DNA from: Gillisella vitis
GTDB taxonomy: Bacteria > Pseudomonadota > Alphaproteobacteria > Rhizobiales > Rhizobiaceae
Assembly: GCF_014204625.1 (NCBI RefSeq)
Contig: NZ_JACHLU010000006.1
Span: forward strand, 205,113 to 269,112
DNA length: 64,000 nucleotides
Direction: 5' to 3'
Made by a program: the position numbers and the translations under genes. Positions 1 through 9,315 of this stretch are shown here, one piece after another. Every line of letters starts with the position of its first letter. Within the stretch, counting starts at the first letter, position 1. Below the pieces are notes generated by a model. It was not told the DNA's origin and did no database searches. It saw only the letters and a list, made by a program, of their open reading frames with translations.

Positions 1-1
1 C

Positions 2-496
2 ATTGTCACCTTTTATCTGGTGGGTGTTCTGGCGCAACGGCTGTTTGATTTCCCGGCCCCGATCACCATGCTGTTTCTGATCGTGATTGCCAAGCTCGCA
101 CAATTGGTATCCCCCAGTCTCGAAGACGGCGGGCGCGAAGTATATGCGTTCTTCTCACGCATTGTCACATGGCCCCTGCTGTTTGCCATGGGTATTTCCT
201 ACACGCCATGGGACTCCTTTGTCAGCGCCTTCACCGTGCAAACGGTCGTAACCGTGGTCAGCACCGTGCTCACACTGATCGGCACAGCATTCCTGTCGGC
301 CCGTCTGGTCAAAATGTTTCCAATTGATGTTGCTGTCGTGGTTGGCTGTCATAGTGGCCAGGGCGGCACCGGCGACATTGCCATTCTGACCGCCGCCAAC
401 CGCATGAGCCTGATGCCGTTTTCACAGATTGCCACCCGCATTGGCGGTGCCATCACCGTAACCTGCGCCATTCTGGCCTTCCAGCATATGGCGTGA
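2..496 (+). CDS. 2-hydroxycarboxylate transporter family protein, C-terminal part (5' end outside window)
   Basis: Membrane symporter of the 2-hydroxycarboxylate (citrate/malate, CitS/CCS) family; the reading frame is open to the left edge, so the N-terminal half is missing. The visible 165 or so residues carry several hydrophobic segments and the family's C-terminal signature: a GGTGDIAIL block followed by RMSLMPFSQIATRIGGA, which corresponds to the conserved cytoplasmic-loop GGxG region and the following helix of CitS-like proteins. It ends at a TGA at 494-496 and is followed by a bidirectional hairpin terminator. The family assignment is from motif memory; substrate (citrate, malate or lactate) cannot be told from this fragment. 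Confidence 0.75.
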   Translation: MVTFYLVGVLAQRLFDFPAPITMLFLIVIAKLAQLVSPSLEDGGREVYAFFSRIVTWPLLFAMGISYTPWDSFVSAFTVQTVVTVVSTVLTLIGTAFLSARLVKMFPIDVAVVVGCHSGQGGTGDIAILTAANRMSLMPFSQIATRIGGAITVTCAILAFQHMA

Positions 497-505
497 CATC
501 AAAAG

Positions 506-532
506 GCGGCGGGGTTTTGCAAACTCCGCCGC
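506..532. terminator. Bidirectional rho-independent terminator between convergent genes
   Basis: An 11-bp GC-rich stem (506-516 with 522-532, one wobble pair) with a 5-nt loop lies 9 bases after the transporter stop and 10 bases before the end of the convergent DUF2778-type gene. AAAA precedes it at 501-504, giving a T-run for the minus-strand transcript, and T-rich sequence follows it on the plus strand. Confidence 0.7.
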
Positions 533-542
533 TCGTTTATTG

Positions 543-1832
543 TTATAGCTTGGCCATATATTTTGGCAGTTCCGACACGCTGGGCACCACAATCAATGTC
601 TTGACCTCCCCACGCTTGTAAGCGTTCAGGAAGCGTGGATATTGTTCAAACACCACACAGCCGCTGGAATCCCCACGAACACGCAGCAGGAAAGTGTGGG
701 TCAAGAATCCATCACGACCATACATGTTGTTGCCGCCCACCGGCGTCATGCGCAGCGCTTCCACACCATGAAACAGGCTTTCGCGCATGGTCAGACGATA
801 GATATTGGGTGGTGTCACGCCACGATTTTTGATGGGTGCAGAGCGTGGATTATCACGGTTTTCCCCACGGCCAGAGTGCGCCCGAAGCTTTTCCCCGCTT
901 GGCATATAGACCGTTGCTGCCGAAATATCATAAACGGCAATGCCACTGCCGCGCCCCGGCAGCGATGCACGACGGCTGAAAATCGATGGGCTGTCATCGC
1001 CATCCATCACATCTTCTGAGCGGGCATAGGCCATCAGGGTTTTGGGGGCGGTCTTTTCCGGGGCCTGTTTCAACGGAATGGTTTTGGCAGCAGGCTTGTC
1101 ACCCGCCGCCACCTGCTTATCGGCCAGTACCTTCACAAACGGATCTTCACGTGGACGCATCACAGGTGCAGGACCGGAATCGGGCAACATTGCCACCTGA
1201 ACAGGCGGAGGCGGCGCGGGGGCAGCACTGCTGGCGGCAATCTGCGAAGCAGCGACAGGCTGCAATTGCGCTGGCAGGCCCTGCGCCAATGTCAATGGGG
1301 CAGCATTTTTCAAAATGGCAGCCGCAACCTGCTGGGCAGGCATGGCAGGGGTGATCGGCTTTACTGCCGCAAGAGCCAATTGCGCTCCGGTGTCGGTATT
1401 CCAACGCTCCGCCAACGCTCTTTCGGCAATGGATGCCGCCAGCGCCTGCTCCAGAATAGCACGACCCGCCGAATCAAGCGGCCTGGACTGTGGCGTTTTC
1501 AGTGCAACATCCTGAAGCTTTTTGGCCTGTTCATCCCATTTTGGGAAAACGCGATTTTGCAGCGCAACCCGATCAGACTCTGCCGAAACCGGAGCCTTTG
1601 GCAACATCAGGCTGGCACGAAACTCTGACGCCATATCACGTTCATAACTGCCGATTCTGACACCGGACGACGTCCCTGCGCCATGCAAGGCACCAAATGT
1701 CACCGCGAGGCAGAGGGTCGCGGCCAGGCCGCCGCCAGCCAAAGCAGCGCCTGACATCAACCGCGGGATAAGATGGGACACTCTGCGCCGAGCACCATAC
1801 GCACCCGGGAAAAAATCCATCGCCAACGCCAT
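543..1832 (-). CDS. DUF2778 (Tlde1-like) domain protein with N-terminal membrane anchor
   Basis: 429-residue protein. Residues about 25-50 form one hydrophobic segment (signal anchor or uncleaved signal), then comes a long Pro/Ala/Lys-rich linker to about residue 285, then a compact C-terminal domain beginning near GIAVYDISAATVYMPSGEKL. That domain ends in THTFLLRVRGDSSGCVVF, with the His and the S-S-G-C that resemble the active-site His/Cys of L,D-transpeptidase-like enzymes; this matches DUF2778, also called the Tlde1 domain, known from type VI secretion peptidoglycan-targeting effectors. In rhizobia such proteins are usually chromosomal and not next to type VI genes, and none are seen here, so an envelope peptidoglycan-modifying role is as likely as an effector. 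Monocistronic. The domain call is good; the biochemical role is inferred. Confidence 0.7.
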   Translation of the reverse strand: MALAMDFFPGAYGARRRVSHLIPRLMSGAALAGGGLAATLCLAVTFGALHGAGTSSGVRIGSYERDMASEFRASLMLPKAPVSAESDRVALQNRVFPKWDEQAKKLQDVALKTPQSRPLDSAGRAILEQALAASIAERALAERWNTDTGAQLALAAVKPITPAMPAQQVAAAILKNAAPLTLAQGLPAQLQPVAASQIAASSAAPAPPPPVQVAMLPDSGPAPVMRPREDPFVKVLADKQVAAGDKPAAKTIPLKQAPEKTAPKTLMAYARSEDVMDGDDSPSIFSRRASLPGRGSGIAVYDISAATVYMPSGEKLRAHSGRGENRDNPRSAPIKNRGVTPPNIYRLTMRESLFHGVEALRMTPVGGNNMYGRDGFLTHTFLLRVRGDSSGCVVFEQYPRFLNAYKRGEVKTLIVVPSVSELPKYMAKL

Positions 1833-2067
1833 ACTCGCAACTCGTTACACAATCAGCCCGACAGAGGACCGGCGGCTCACATGCCACATCCTTATTCAAC
1901 ACCCGCGCCAATCGGCCAGCCGGATCAGGCCGCCCGATACATGCACTTGAGATAAAGGATGAAGAAACTTGGTAACCAAAGAGTTTACAAAACCACTCAT
2001 TCTGTCTCGCGGCTCATGCGTAGAGATAAAAACAAGTCAAATTTTGACATTTTATGCTGAAAAAACA

Positions 2068-2091
2068 AAAGGGCGGCCAAAGCCACCCTTT
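2068..2091 (-). terminator. Rho-independent terminator after the PilZ-like gene
   Basis: Ten-base-pair stem (2068-2077 with 2082-2091, one G-U pair) with a 4-nt loop. On the minus strand it is followed by TTGTTTTTTC. It lies about 40 bases beyond the stop of the PilZ-like gene. Confidence 0.8.
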
Positions 2092-2129
2092 CTCAATCAC
2101 AATTTATATCGCGTTCCATCGCGGAATGT

Positions 2130-2537
2130 TTACCAGGAACGAACATCCAGAACCCGATCCTTATGGGCAGGATGGGTGCTGAAAACAAAGATGCGATCCA
2201 GTTCTTTCTGGGTCATCAGCCGCAAAAACCGGATCTCTGCCGTGTTATTGGCAAATGCCTTCATCAGCACACTGCCGACTTTGGTGATTCGTGCATCCGG
2301 TATATCGAGATAGAACTGCTTGGGCAGATTGAACTGGGTGAGAAGCGAAATGACTGCACCACTGAGCGAAATGCGAATAATATCACAACGGCGCGACGCC
2401 ATATGCGTCATGCCTTTTTCCGTGTATTCGATCCGGCCGGCATTCATCGTATCTTCCATGCGAAACCGATTTTCACGGTCATACATGAACGACTCTTCAC
2501 GCCGAAGATAGTTTGAACCCCCGCCAACCGTTGCCAT
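2130..2537 (-). CDS. PilZ-like domain protein (degenerate)
   Basis: 135-residue soluble protein. The core RRCDIIRISLSGAVISL followed by LPKQFYLDIPD has the spacing of the small PilZ-type proteins common in Rhizobiales (a basic patch, then an xxSxxGA turn, then a strand pair). The usual c-di-GMP motif RxxxR plus (D/N)xSxxG is incomplete: the acidic/Asn residue before the SxxG turn is absent and the N-terminal Arg pair (RRE, residues 12-14) is only a partial match. It may be a PilZ fold that no longer binds c-di-GMP. It stands alone with its own terminator. Moderate confidence in the fold, none in the function. Confidence 0.5.
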   Translation of the reverse strand: MATVGGGSNYLRREESFMYDRENRFRMEDTMNAGRIEYTEKGMTHMASRRCDIIRISLSGAVISLLTQFNLPKQFYLDIPDARITKVGSVLMKAFANNTAEIRFLRLMTQKELDRIFVFSTHPAHKDRVLDVRSW

Positions 2538-2675
2538 TTTCTACCCCATCACGTCCAAAATAATGAAGCCATGCTAGGAGAAGAAATTTAACAGACCGTG
2601 AGAGCAAAACCTATCACTATTATTGGGCCTTTAATTCTCTCGATGCGTGGTTAATGGAGCAACAATACACACTGC

Positions 2676-3764
2676 TCAAGATTGATAGCTATTGCCCGAA
2701 GCATCAAAAAGGTGAAGTTTTTGTGGATGAGCGCCAAAACGCAATCTCTCGCCCTTTGTGACTGCGGCAATGCCCGGCAATTTCACCACCACAGGCTCGT
2801 CTTCCACGGGGCCATCAACATACAGCATGGTGACTTCCCCCAAAGCCTCAACCAGCGACACGGTGCCTTCAAACAAGGCGACGCCATCGGTGGCAATGGT
2901 CAAGTCTTCCGGGCGCACACCAAAACTGCATGACCTGCCAACCTCAGAGAGCCTGGTTGCAATCGGCACCGTCACCACAGATTTATCCCGCAGGGCAATG
3001 CGGGTGCTCATCCCGGTTTCAACAATGGTGGCAGGCAGGATATTCATGGCCGGAGACCCGATAAACTGCGCCACGAACAGATTGGCAGGCCGCTCATACA
3101 GCTCCAGCGGTGCGCCCACCTGTTCAATGCGCCCTGCCGACAAAACCACGATCCGATCTGCCAACGTCATGGCCTCGACCTGATCATGCGTCACATAGAT
3201 CATCGTGGTATCAGCCATCTGCTCGTTGAGCTTGGCAATCTCGATGCGGGTGGCAACCCGAAGTGCCGCATCCAGATTGGACAGCGGCTCATCAAACAGG
3301 AAGACTTTGGGATCACGGCAGATGGCGCGGCCAATGGCCACGCGCTGGCGCTGGCCACCAGACAGCGCCTTGGGCAGGCGGTCCAGATATTTTTCAAGCT
3401 GGAGAATGCTGGCGGCTGCGCGCACCCGCCGATCAATCTCGGTCTTGCTTTCTCCGGCAATCCTCATGCCAAAGGCCATGTTGTCGTAGACGCTCATATG
3501 GGGATAGAGCGCGTAGGATTGGAAGACCATGGCAATACCGCGCTTGGACGGCGGCACCTGATTGACGAGCTGACCATCAATGAACATCTCGCCGCTGGTG
3601 ATTTCTTCAAGGCCCGCAATCATGCGAAGAAGGGTGGATTTGCCGCAGCCCGACGGGCCGACAAACACCACAAATTCACCCTTGGCAATTTCAAGGTCAA
3701 TGCCATGCAGCACCTTGACCTCGCCATAGGCCTTGCGGATGTCTTTCAGAACCAGACTTGCCAT
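2676..3764 (-). CDS. aglK: Alpha-glucoside ABC transporter ATP-binding protein AglK
   Basis: 362-residue MalK/UgpC-type ATPase that powers alpha-glucoside import through AglF/AglG. Walker A GPSGCGKST (near residue 37), Q-loop, signature LSGGQRQRVAIGRA (near 134), Walker B VFLFDEPLSNLD (near 155) and the switch His in VTHDQVEA are all intact. The C-terminal third is the OB-fold regulatory domain (FGVRPEDL) typical of the family. It is the last gene of the minus-strand agl operon, 20 bases after aglA, as in Sinorhizobium meliloti aglEFGAK. No clear terminator was seen in the 138 bases after it. Confidence 0.9.
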   Translation of the reverse strand: MASLVLKDIRKAYGEVKVLHGIDLEIAKGEFVVFVGPSGCGKSTLLRMIAGLEEITSGEMFIDGQLVNQVPPSKRGIAMVFQSYALYPHMSVYDNMAFGMRIAGESKTEIDRRVRAAASILQLEKYLDRLPKALSGGQRQRVAIGRAICRDPKVFLFDEPLSNLDAALRVATRIEIAKLNEQMADTTMIYVTHDQVEAMTLADRIVVLSAGRIEQVGAPLELYERPANLFVAQFIGSPAMNILPATIVETGMSTRIALRDKSVVTVPIATRLSEVGRSCSFGVRPEDLTIATDGVALFEGTVSLVEALGEVTMLYVDGPVEDEPVVVKLPGIAAVTKGERLRFGAHPQKLHLFDASGNSYQS

Positions 3765-3784
3765 GATCTCCCCTCCCCGTTTGC

Positions 3785-5449
3785 TTATTGAATCTGCTGT
3801 GCGAAATAGGCACCCCAGCCCGGCAGGCTGATTTTGCCACCCACTGCCTCGCTATCAAAGCCATGACCTTCCAACTCGTTCCAGTCACCAGAGGGCAAGG
3901 GCAATTCCACCGCATCCGGCGACAGGTTGAAGGCGCACAGCACCGTCTCGCCGTCAAAACTGCGGGCATAGACCAATCCGGTGTCGGTGACGGTGTGGAA
4001 GGCGATCTCGCCCTTGATCAAGGCCGGAATGGTTTTGCGAAAATGCAGGAAACGACGATAATGCTCCAGCACGCTCTCAACCTTGCCCTCTTGAGAGGCC
4101 ACGGCATTCAGCGCATGTTCCAGCGGAATTGGCAGCCACGGCTTTTCGCCATGGCTGAAGCCCGCGTGGTGGGCCAGATTGTCCCAGACCATCGGTGTGC
4201 GGCAGCCATCGCGGCCCTTGAATTCCGGCCAGAACTGAATGCCATAGGGGTCTTGCAGATCTTCAAAGGCAATATCGGCTTCTGTCAGGCCCAGTTCTTC
4301 GCCCTGATAGATGCAAACCGAGCCGCGCTGGGTCAGCAACAGCGCTGCTGTCAATTTGGCAAAGGCAGTGCGGTCGGCAACCTCGGCACCCCAACGGCTG
4401 ACATGGCGCACCACATCATGGTTGGAAAAGGCCCAGCAGGCCCAGCCTTCGGGTGCTGCATCCTGAAAGGCCTGTTGCGTGTTGGCCACTAAGGCCGGTG
4501 TGAGCGGATCGGGCGAGAGGAACTCAAAGGCGTAGCACATCTGCATCTTGTCGCCGCCGGAGGTGTATTGGCCGACGATCTCCAGACCATATTGACTATC
4601 GCCCACCTCGCCCACAGCGGCAATGGCCGGAAACTCTTCAAGTACTGCGCGGAAGCGCTTCAGGAATTCCAGATTTTCCGGCTGGTTCTTGTCAAAGATA
4701 TGCTCTTGGAAATTATAGGGATTCACAGCCGGAGCAGTTGCCGCATTGCGCCGCTCGGGTGCCAGCGGCGGATTGTCGCGCAATTGCCGATCATGGAAAT
4801 AGAAATTGATGGTGTCGAGGCGGAAGCCATCCACACCGCGTTTCAGCCAGAAACGCACCGCATCCAACACCGCTTCCTGCACCTGCGGATTGTGCATGTT
4901 CAAATCCGGCTGCGAGGTGAGGAAGTTGTGCAGGTAATATTGCATCCGGGTGGGGTCCCACGCCCAGGCGGAACCGCCGAAAATCGACAGCCAGTTGTTG
5001 GGTGGCGTGCCATCAGGCTTGGGGTCAGACCAGACATACCAATCGGATTTGTGGTTGATGCGGCTGGAGCGGCTTTCCACAAACCATGCATGTTGATCGG
5101 AGGTGTGCGAGATCACCAGATCGATCATCACCTTGATGCCAAGCCGGTGGGCCTCAGTAATCAGCGCGTCAAAATCATGCAGGGAGCCGAACATCGGATC
5201 AACATCAACGTAATTGGACACGTCATAGCCGAAATCCTTCATCGGTGAGGTGAAGAACGGCGAAATCCAGATGGCATCAGCGCCAAGGCTTGCCACATGC
5301 GACAGACGGGCGGTGATGCCTTTGAGATCGCCAATCCCGTCGCCGTTGGAATCCTGATAGGAGCGCGGGTAGATCTGATAGATCACCGCACCGCGCCACC
5401 AATCCTTATCGGCAGCAGACACCGGGGAAGAAACTGCATTCATGAACAT
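3785..5449 (-). CDS. aglA: Alpha-glucosidase AglA (GH13)
   Basis: 554-residue cytoplasmic alpha-glucosidase of glycoside hydrolase family 13 (oligo-1,6-glucosidase subfamily style). Seen: the N-terminal barrel start WWRGAVIYQIYPRSYQDSNG, region II GFRLDTINFY holding the nucleophile Asp, region III AVGEVGD holding the acid/base Glu, and region IV FSNHDVVRH holding the third carboxylate. It splits imported sucrose, maltose, trehalose or similar alpha-glucosides inside the cell. The ORF opens with Met-Phe-Met; the first or third codon could be the start. Lies between aglG and aglK. Confidence 0.93.
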   Translation of the reverse strand: MFMNAVSSPVSAADKDWWRGAVIYQIYPRSYQDSNGDGIGDLKGITARLSHVASLGADAIWISPFFTSPMKDFGYDVSNYVDVDPMFGSLHDFDALITEAHRLGIKVMIDLVISHTSDQHAWFVESRSSRINHKSDWYVWSDPKPDGTPPNNWLSIFGGSAWAWDPTRMQYYLHNFLTSQPDLNMHNPQVQEAVLDAVRFWLKRGVDGFRLDTINFYFHDRQLRDNPPLAPERRNAATAPAVNPYNFQEHIFDKNQPENLEFLKRFRAVLEEFPAIAAVGEVGDSQYGLEIVGQYTSGGDKMQMCYAFEFLSPDPLTPALVANTQQAFQDAAPEGWACWAFSNHDVVRHVSRWGAEVADRTAFAKLTAALLLTQRGSVCIYQGEELGLTEADIAFEDLQDPYGIQFWPEFKGRDGCRTPMVWDNLAHHAGFSHGEKPWLPIPLEHALNAVASQEGKVESVLEHYRRFLHFRKTIPALIKGEIAFHTVTDTGLVYARSFDGETVLCAFNLSPDAVELPLPSGDWNELEGHGFDSEAVGGKISLPGWGAYFAQQIQ

Positions 5450-5483
5450 TCATCCTGTGAGAAGATCAAAAAGAGACGCAACC

Positions 5484-6629
5484 TCAACCACCCTTGACGG
5501 AACCGGCCAGCAGGCCGCGCACGAGGTAGCGTTGCAAGACAAAAAACACCAAAACCGGCACGATGATGGTGATGAAGGCCGAAGCCGTCAGAATTTCCCA
5601 ATTGCCACCGCGTGAGCCGAGAAGATTGACCAGCCGTCCCGTCAACACCAGCTCGTCATTGCCAGTGCCGAGGAAAACCATCGCCACCAGCAAATCGTTC
5701 CATGTCCAGAGAAACTGGAAAATCGAAAACGACGCCAAGGCGGGGTAAGACAGCGGCAAAACGATCTTGATAAAGATCTCGAAATCACTGGCACCATCGA
5801 CCCTTGCCGATTCCATAATTTCGCGCGGCAGGCCCGCAATGTAATTGCGCAGCAGATAGATGGCCAGCGGCAGACCAAAGCCCATATGCGCAAGCCAAAT
5901 GCCGAGATAGGTCTTGGAGGGCACGCCAAAAAACAGGCCAATGTCATTATACATCCGCAACAGCGGGATCAGCGACATTTGCAGCGGCACCACCAACAGG
6001 CCGACAATCACCGCCAGCAGCAAGGATCGGCCCGGAAACGGCATCCACGCCAGTGCATAGGCCGCAAAGGCTGCCACCAGAATGGGAATAATGGTGGCGG
6101 GAATGGACACGGTGAGCGAGTTGATGAAGGATTTGCCAATGCCTTCCGCCGACAGAACGGTGCGGTAATTATCCAGCGTGAACCTTGGCGGCGTGGTGGC
6201 GGTGAAGAAAATGCGCTGGCCACGGGAGCCTTCAAAGCTCTTGTCCGAGGTCAGGCGAAAATCGCCATTGTCAGCCACCGTCAGTTTTTGCCCGTCTTTC
6301 AGGTCTGCGGTGGCACCTGCCTTATATTCTTCCGGCTTCAGGCTGGAGGTGCCAAAGCCGGTGACTTTGCCGCCTTTGCCATCCAGAATGTTTCCGGCAA
6401 TTACATAGAGATTGCCATCCTGCTTTTGCACTTCGGCACCCGGTGCGCGATACATGGCATTCTGGCTGGAGCTGGCCAGCGCCGTCCACCAGCCAGAGGC
6501 GACAATCTGGTTTTTATCGCGCAGCGACGTGATCAACAGGCCAAGCGTGGGCAGGGTCCACAGGATCACCAGCAGCAAAACGGAGAGATGAACGGCAATG
6601 TTCAGCGGTGAGAGGGCTTTTGTCTGCAT
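5484..6629 (-). CDS. aglG: Alpha-glucoside ABC transporter permease AglG
   Basis: 381-residue inner-membrane permease of the MalG type. One N-terminal transmembrane helix (about residues 10-35) is followed by a periplasmic loop of about 115 residues before the remaining five helices; the loop is much longer than in ordinary 280-residue sugar permeases. The EAA loop reads ESARVDGASDFEIFIKIVLP, which contacts AglK. The start chosen is the ATG at 6629, one base after the aglF stop, giving the sequence MQTKALSPLN; an upstream ATG at 6659 would overlap aglF by 29 bases. Confidence 0.9.
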   Translation of the reverse strand: MQTKALSPLNIAVHLSVLLLVILWTLPTLGLLITSLRDKNQIVASGWWTALASSSQNAMYRAPGAEVQKQDGNLYVIAGNILDGKGGKVTGFGTSSLKPEEYKAGATADLKDGQKLTVADNGDFRLTSDKSFEGSRGQRIFFTATTPPRFTLDNYRTVLSAEGIGKSFINSLTVSIPATIIPILVAAFAAYALAWMPFPGRSLLLAVIVGLLVVPLQMSLIPLLRMYNDIGLFFGVPSKTYLGIWLAHMGFGLPLAIYLLRNYIAGLPREIMESARVDGASDFEIFIKIVLPLSYPALASFSIFQFLWTWNDLLVAMVFLGTGNDELVLTGRLVNLLGSRGGNWEILTASAFITIIVPVLVFFVLQRYLVRGLLAGSVKGG

Positions 6630-6630
6630 C

Positions 6631-7641
6631 TCAATGCCCTTCCATTTCGCGCCGCGCATTGCGGATGTTCCAGATCATGATCGGCACCACCATCAGCATG
6701 ATCACCACGGCAATCACCGCACCCCGGCCAAAATCGCCACCGCCTCGGAACATCCAGTCAAACATCAGATTGGCCAGCACCTGGCTTTGCCATTGGCCAT
6801 TGGTCATCGCCAAGACAATGTCGAACACTTTCAAAACCAGAATGGTGATGGTGGTCCAGACCACGGCAATCGTGCCCCAGATCTGCGGCACCTTGATTTT
6901 GATGAAGATTTGCCAAGGGTTGGCCCCGTCGATCACCGCTGCCTCAATGGTTTCCTCCGAAATGCCGCGAAGGGCTGCCGACAGCAGCACCATGGCAAAA
7001 CCGGTTTGAATCCAGATCAGGATGACCATCAGGAAGAAATTGTTCCAGAATGGCAGCGAAATCCACACCTGTGGATTGCCACCGAAATAGACGACGATGG
7101 CGTTGAGCAGGCCAATCTGGGCGGTGCCTGCATCGCGGTAATCATAGACAAACTTCCAGATCACCGAGGCCCCGACAAAGGAAATCGCCATGGGCATGAA
7201 GATCAGCGATTTGGCGATATTGCCCCACCAGATGCGGTCCGTGAGAGCGGCAATGATCAGGCCAAACAGGGTGGCGAAGGTTGGCACCACAATCAGCCAG
7301 AGGATATTGTTGAAGATGGATTCCCGAAACTCGCGGTCTGAGAGCAGCCAGCGGTAATTATCCAGCCCGACCCATGCCGTGCCATCGCGCCCATGGAAGG
7401 AATAGGCAATGGACGCAAACAGCGGATAGAGCAGATAAACACCAAGCGATAACAGCGCAGGCCCAAGGAACAGCCATGGCCGCACCATGCTGGCAATACG
7501 CATATTGCGCGATGCGCGGGCAAGATCAGGAGCATTGGCCGGAAAAATCCGATCAAGGATGAAGTTTGATCCGAAAAAATAGACAAGCGCTCCACCAACG
7601 CCGATCACGATGGTTATTAATGCGCTGAGTAATTGCTCCAC
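6631..7641 (-). CDS. aglF: Alpha-glucoside ABC transporter permease AglF
   Basis: 336-residue MalF-type permease. It has an N-terminal hydrophobic helix (residues 3-24), a short cytoplasmic stretch, then a six-helix core starting near residue 55 (WLFLGPALLSLGVYLLYP). The EAA loop EAAVIDGANPWQIFIKIKVP is intact. Pairs with AglG to form the channel of the alpha-glucoside importer. Lies 74 bases after aglE and abuts aglG, consistent with a single transcript. Confidence 0.9.
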   Translation of the reverse strand: MEQLLSALITIVIGVGGALVYFFGSNFILDRIFPANAPDLARASRNMRIASMVRPWLFLGPALLSLGVYLLYPLFASIAYSFHGRDGTAWVGLDNYRWLLSDREFRESIFNNILWLIVVPTFATLFGLIIAALTDRIWWGNIAKSLIFMPMAISFVGASVIWKFVYDYRDAGTAQIGLLNAIVVYFGGNPQVWISLPFWNNFFLMVILIWIQTGFAMVLLSAALRGISEETIEAAVIDGANPWQIFIKIKVPQIWGTIAVVWTTITILVLKVFDIVLAMTNGQWQSQVLANLMFDWMFRGGGDFGRGAVIAVVIMLMVVPIMIWNIRNARREMEGH

Positions 7642-7715
7642 AGCCCTCTCCTCCCCTGCCCGATGGTTTGGAAGCGCCGCTGCCTTTCAAGTGCAGCGGC
7701 CACATCACCCCGGTG

Positions 7716-9077
7716 TTAGTTTTTCAAGCCGTCCCAAGCCTTCTGGATGCTCTTGGCCACATCATCGGCAGATTTGCCACCAGCATAATCAACCATGCCG
7801 GTCCAGAAGGCACCTGCACCGATCTTGCCGGGCATCAGGTCGGAGCCATCAAAGCGGAAGGTGGTGGCGTTCAGCAGAATCTGGCCCTGCTTCTTCATCG
7901 GCGCATTGGCATAATCATCCTGATTGGCAGCCTTATAAGGCGTCAGGAAGCTCGATTGCGCCATCCAGACTTCATGGGCAATCGGGGTTTTCAAAAACTC
8001 GATAAAGGCCTTGGACGCTGGCGAATCCTTGGTGATCATCACCAATGTTCCGGCACCCGCGACCGGATTGCCCAATTCTGGCTTGCTGGCATAATTGGGG
8101 GTCGGGAAGAAATCGACATCCTGCCCAACCACCGTACCTGTCGGGAAAAAGGACGGCACGAAGGAAGCCTGATGATGCAGGTAGCATTTTGGTGGCGAGG
8201 TAAACAGGCCCTTGGGGCTATCGCGGAAGTCGGTGGAGGCCACGCCTTGCGTGCCGCCATCAACAAATTTTGGATTGCGCGAGAACCAGCCATAGTCCTC
8301 AATGGCCTTCACCACTTTCGGATCATCAAACTTGATCTCGTTTTTCACCCATTTATCATAGACATCCGCTGGATAGAGCCGCAGCATCATGTCTTCCACC
8401 CAGTCGGTCGCAGGCCAGCCGGTGGCACCGCCAGAACCCAGACCAATGCACCACGGAGTGCCGCCATCGGCTGCGATCTTCTCGGTCAGCGCCTTCAGCT
8501 CTTCCATGGTCTTGGGCACTTCATAGCCCGCATCTTCAAAGTTTTCAGGCACATACCAGATCAGGGATTTAACATCGATCTTGTAAGGGAAAGCATAGAT
8601 CGCCTCCTTGCCATCCTTGCCCTTGTAGGTGGACAGATCCACCCAGGACTGGCCAGCAGCATAATTGTCCAGCAGCCATTTTTTATAGTCATCGCCCAGC
8701 GGCACCAAGGCACCCTTGGAGGCAAGATCCGCAATCAGGCCCGGCTGCGGCAAAATGGCAACGTTGGGCGGGCTACCCGCCTGTGTGTCGATGACAATCT
8801 GCTGCTCGTAATTTTCCGAAGACGAATATTTCACCTCTGCGCCAGTGGCATCCCGGAAATAATTCAGCACACTCTCAAACAAGGCCTGATCTTCACCGCG
8901 CCAGGGACCAAAGATTGTCAGAGTCTGACCTTTGAGCGGGTGAGCCTTGGAAAATGCCTCATAGCTGGCCCAATTGAACTTTTTGTCTTCACCGGGCTTG
9001 AACTTCAAGTCCACAGCGCCTGCATTGCCAGCCAACAGGCATAATGCTGCCGCCCCTGCCATTAAATGGGTTTTCAT
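7716..9077 (-). CDS. aglE: Alpha-glucoside-binding periplasmic protein AglE
   Basis: 453-residue type-1 extracellular solute-binding protein. The start was put at the ATG at 9077, preceded by AGGGAGG and giving a clean Sec signal (MKTHLMAGAAALCLLAGNAGA); an ATG-to-stop frame extends 40 codons upstream to 9197 but that extension is basic, unlike a signal sequence, and runs across the operator. The mature protein captures alpha-glucosides for AglFGK. First gene of the operon; transcription probably starts between 9080 and 9316 and is controlled by the divergent LacI-type regulator. Confidence 0.92.
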   Translation of the reverse strand: MKTHLMAGAAALCLLAGNAGAVDLKFKPGEDKKFNWASYEAFSKAHPLKGQTLTIFGPWRGEDQALFESVLNYFRDATGAEVKYSSSENYEQQIVIDTQAGSPPNVAILPQPGLIADLASKGALVPLGDDYKKWLLDNYAAGQSWVDLSTYKGKDGKEAIYAFPYKIDVKSLIWYVPENFEDAGYEVPKTMEELKALTEKIAADGGTPWCIGLGSGGATGWPATDWVEDMMLRLYPADVYDKWVKNEIKFDDPKVVKAIEDYGWFSRNPKFVDGGTQGVASTDFRDSPKGLFTSPPKCYLHHQASFVPSFFPTGTVVGQDVDFFPTPNYASKPELGNPVAGAGTLVMITKDSPASKAFIEFLKTPIAHEVWMAQSSFLTPYKAANQDDYANAPMKKQGQILLNATTFRFDGSDLMPGKIGAGAFWTGMVDYAGGKSADDVAKSIQKAWDGLKN

Positions 9078-9154
9078 CAAAAGCCTCCCTTGCTCCAATC
9101 CCTCGCCTTGCCCAAAGCTGCAACCGTCCTGCCTGCGTCGCAACTTCAGCCTTT

Positions 9155-9166
9155 CAAAGCGCTTTG
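9155..9166. promoter_or_regulatory. Probable AglR operator 1 (aglE side)
   Basis: Perfect 12-bp palindrome CAAAGCGCTTTG, 78 bases upstream of the aglE start. It has the central CG symmetry expected of LacI/GalR-family operators and matches the second copy at 9290-9299. Binding by the adjacent regulator is inferred. Confidence 0.75.
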
Positions 9167-9289
9167 GTTGGCAATTCTTTCGATAGATCAGCACCAAGTC
9201 AAGCCCTTTTGTTCAAGTTCTGAAACAGCCGTTTTTGCTGGACAATTGTTATTTTCCGTTGCGCCGCTCAAACAGGATAGTAATCTATA

Positions 9290-9299
9290 AAAGCGCTTT
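9290..9299. promoter_or_regulatory. Probable AglR operator 2 (aglR side)
   Basis: Palindrome AAAGCGCTTT, the same core as operator 1, placed immediately before the GGGAGG ribosome-binding site of aglR (GTG start at 9316). The position suggests autorepression. The two centres are about 134 bp apart, which would allow looping between the divergent promoters. Confidence 0.7.
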
Positions 9300-9315
9300 G
9301 GGAGGCTACAGACCC

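Noticed and set aside
7668..9044. 458-codon plus-strand frame opposite aglE
   Set aside because: Antisense to the well-supported binding-protein gene, with no recognisable domain and a His/Gly/Gln-rich composition typical of shadow frames.
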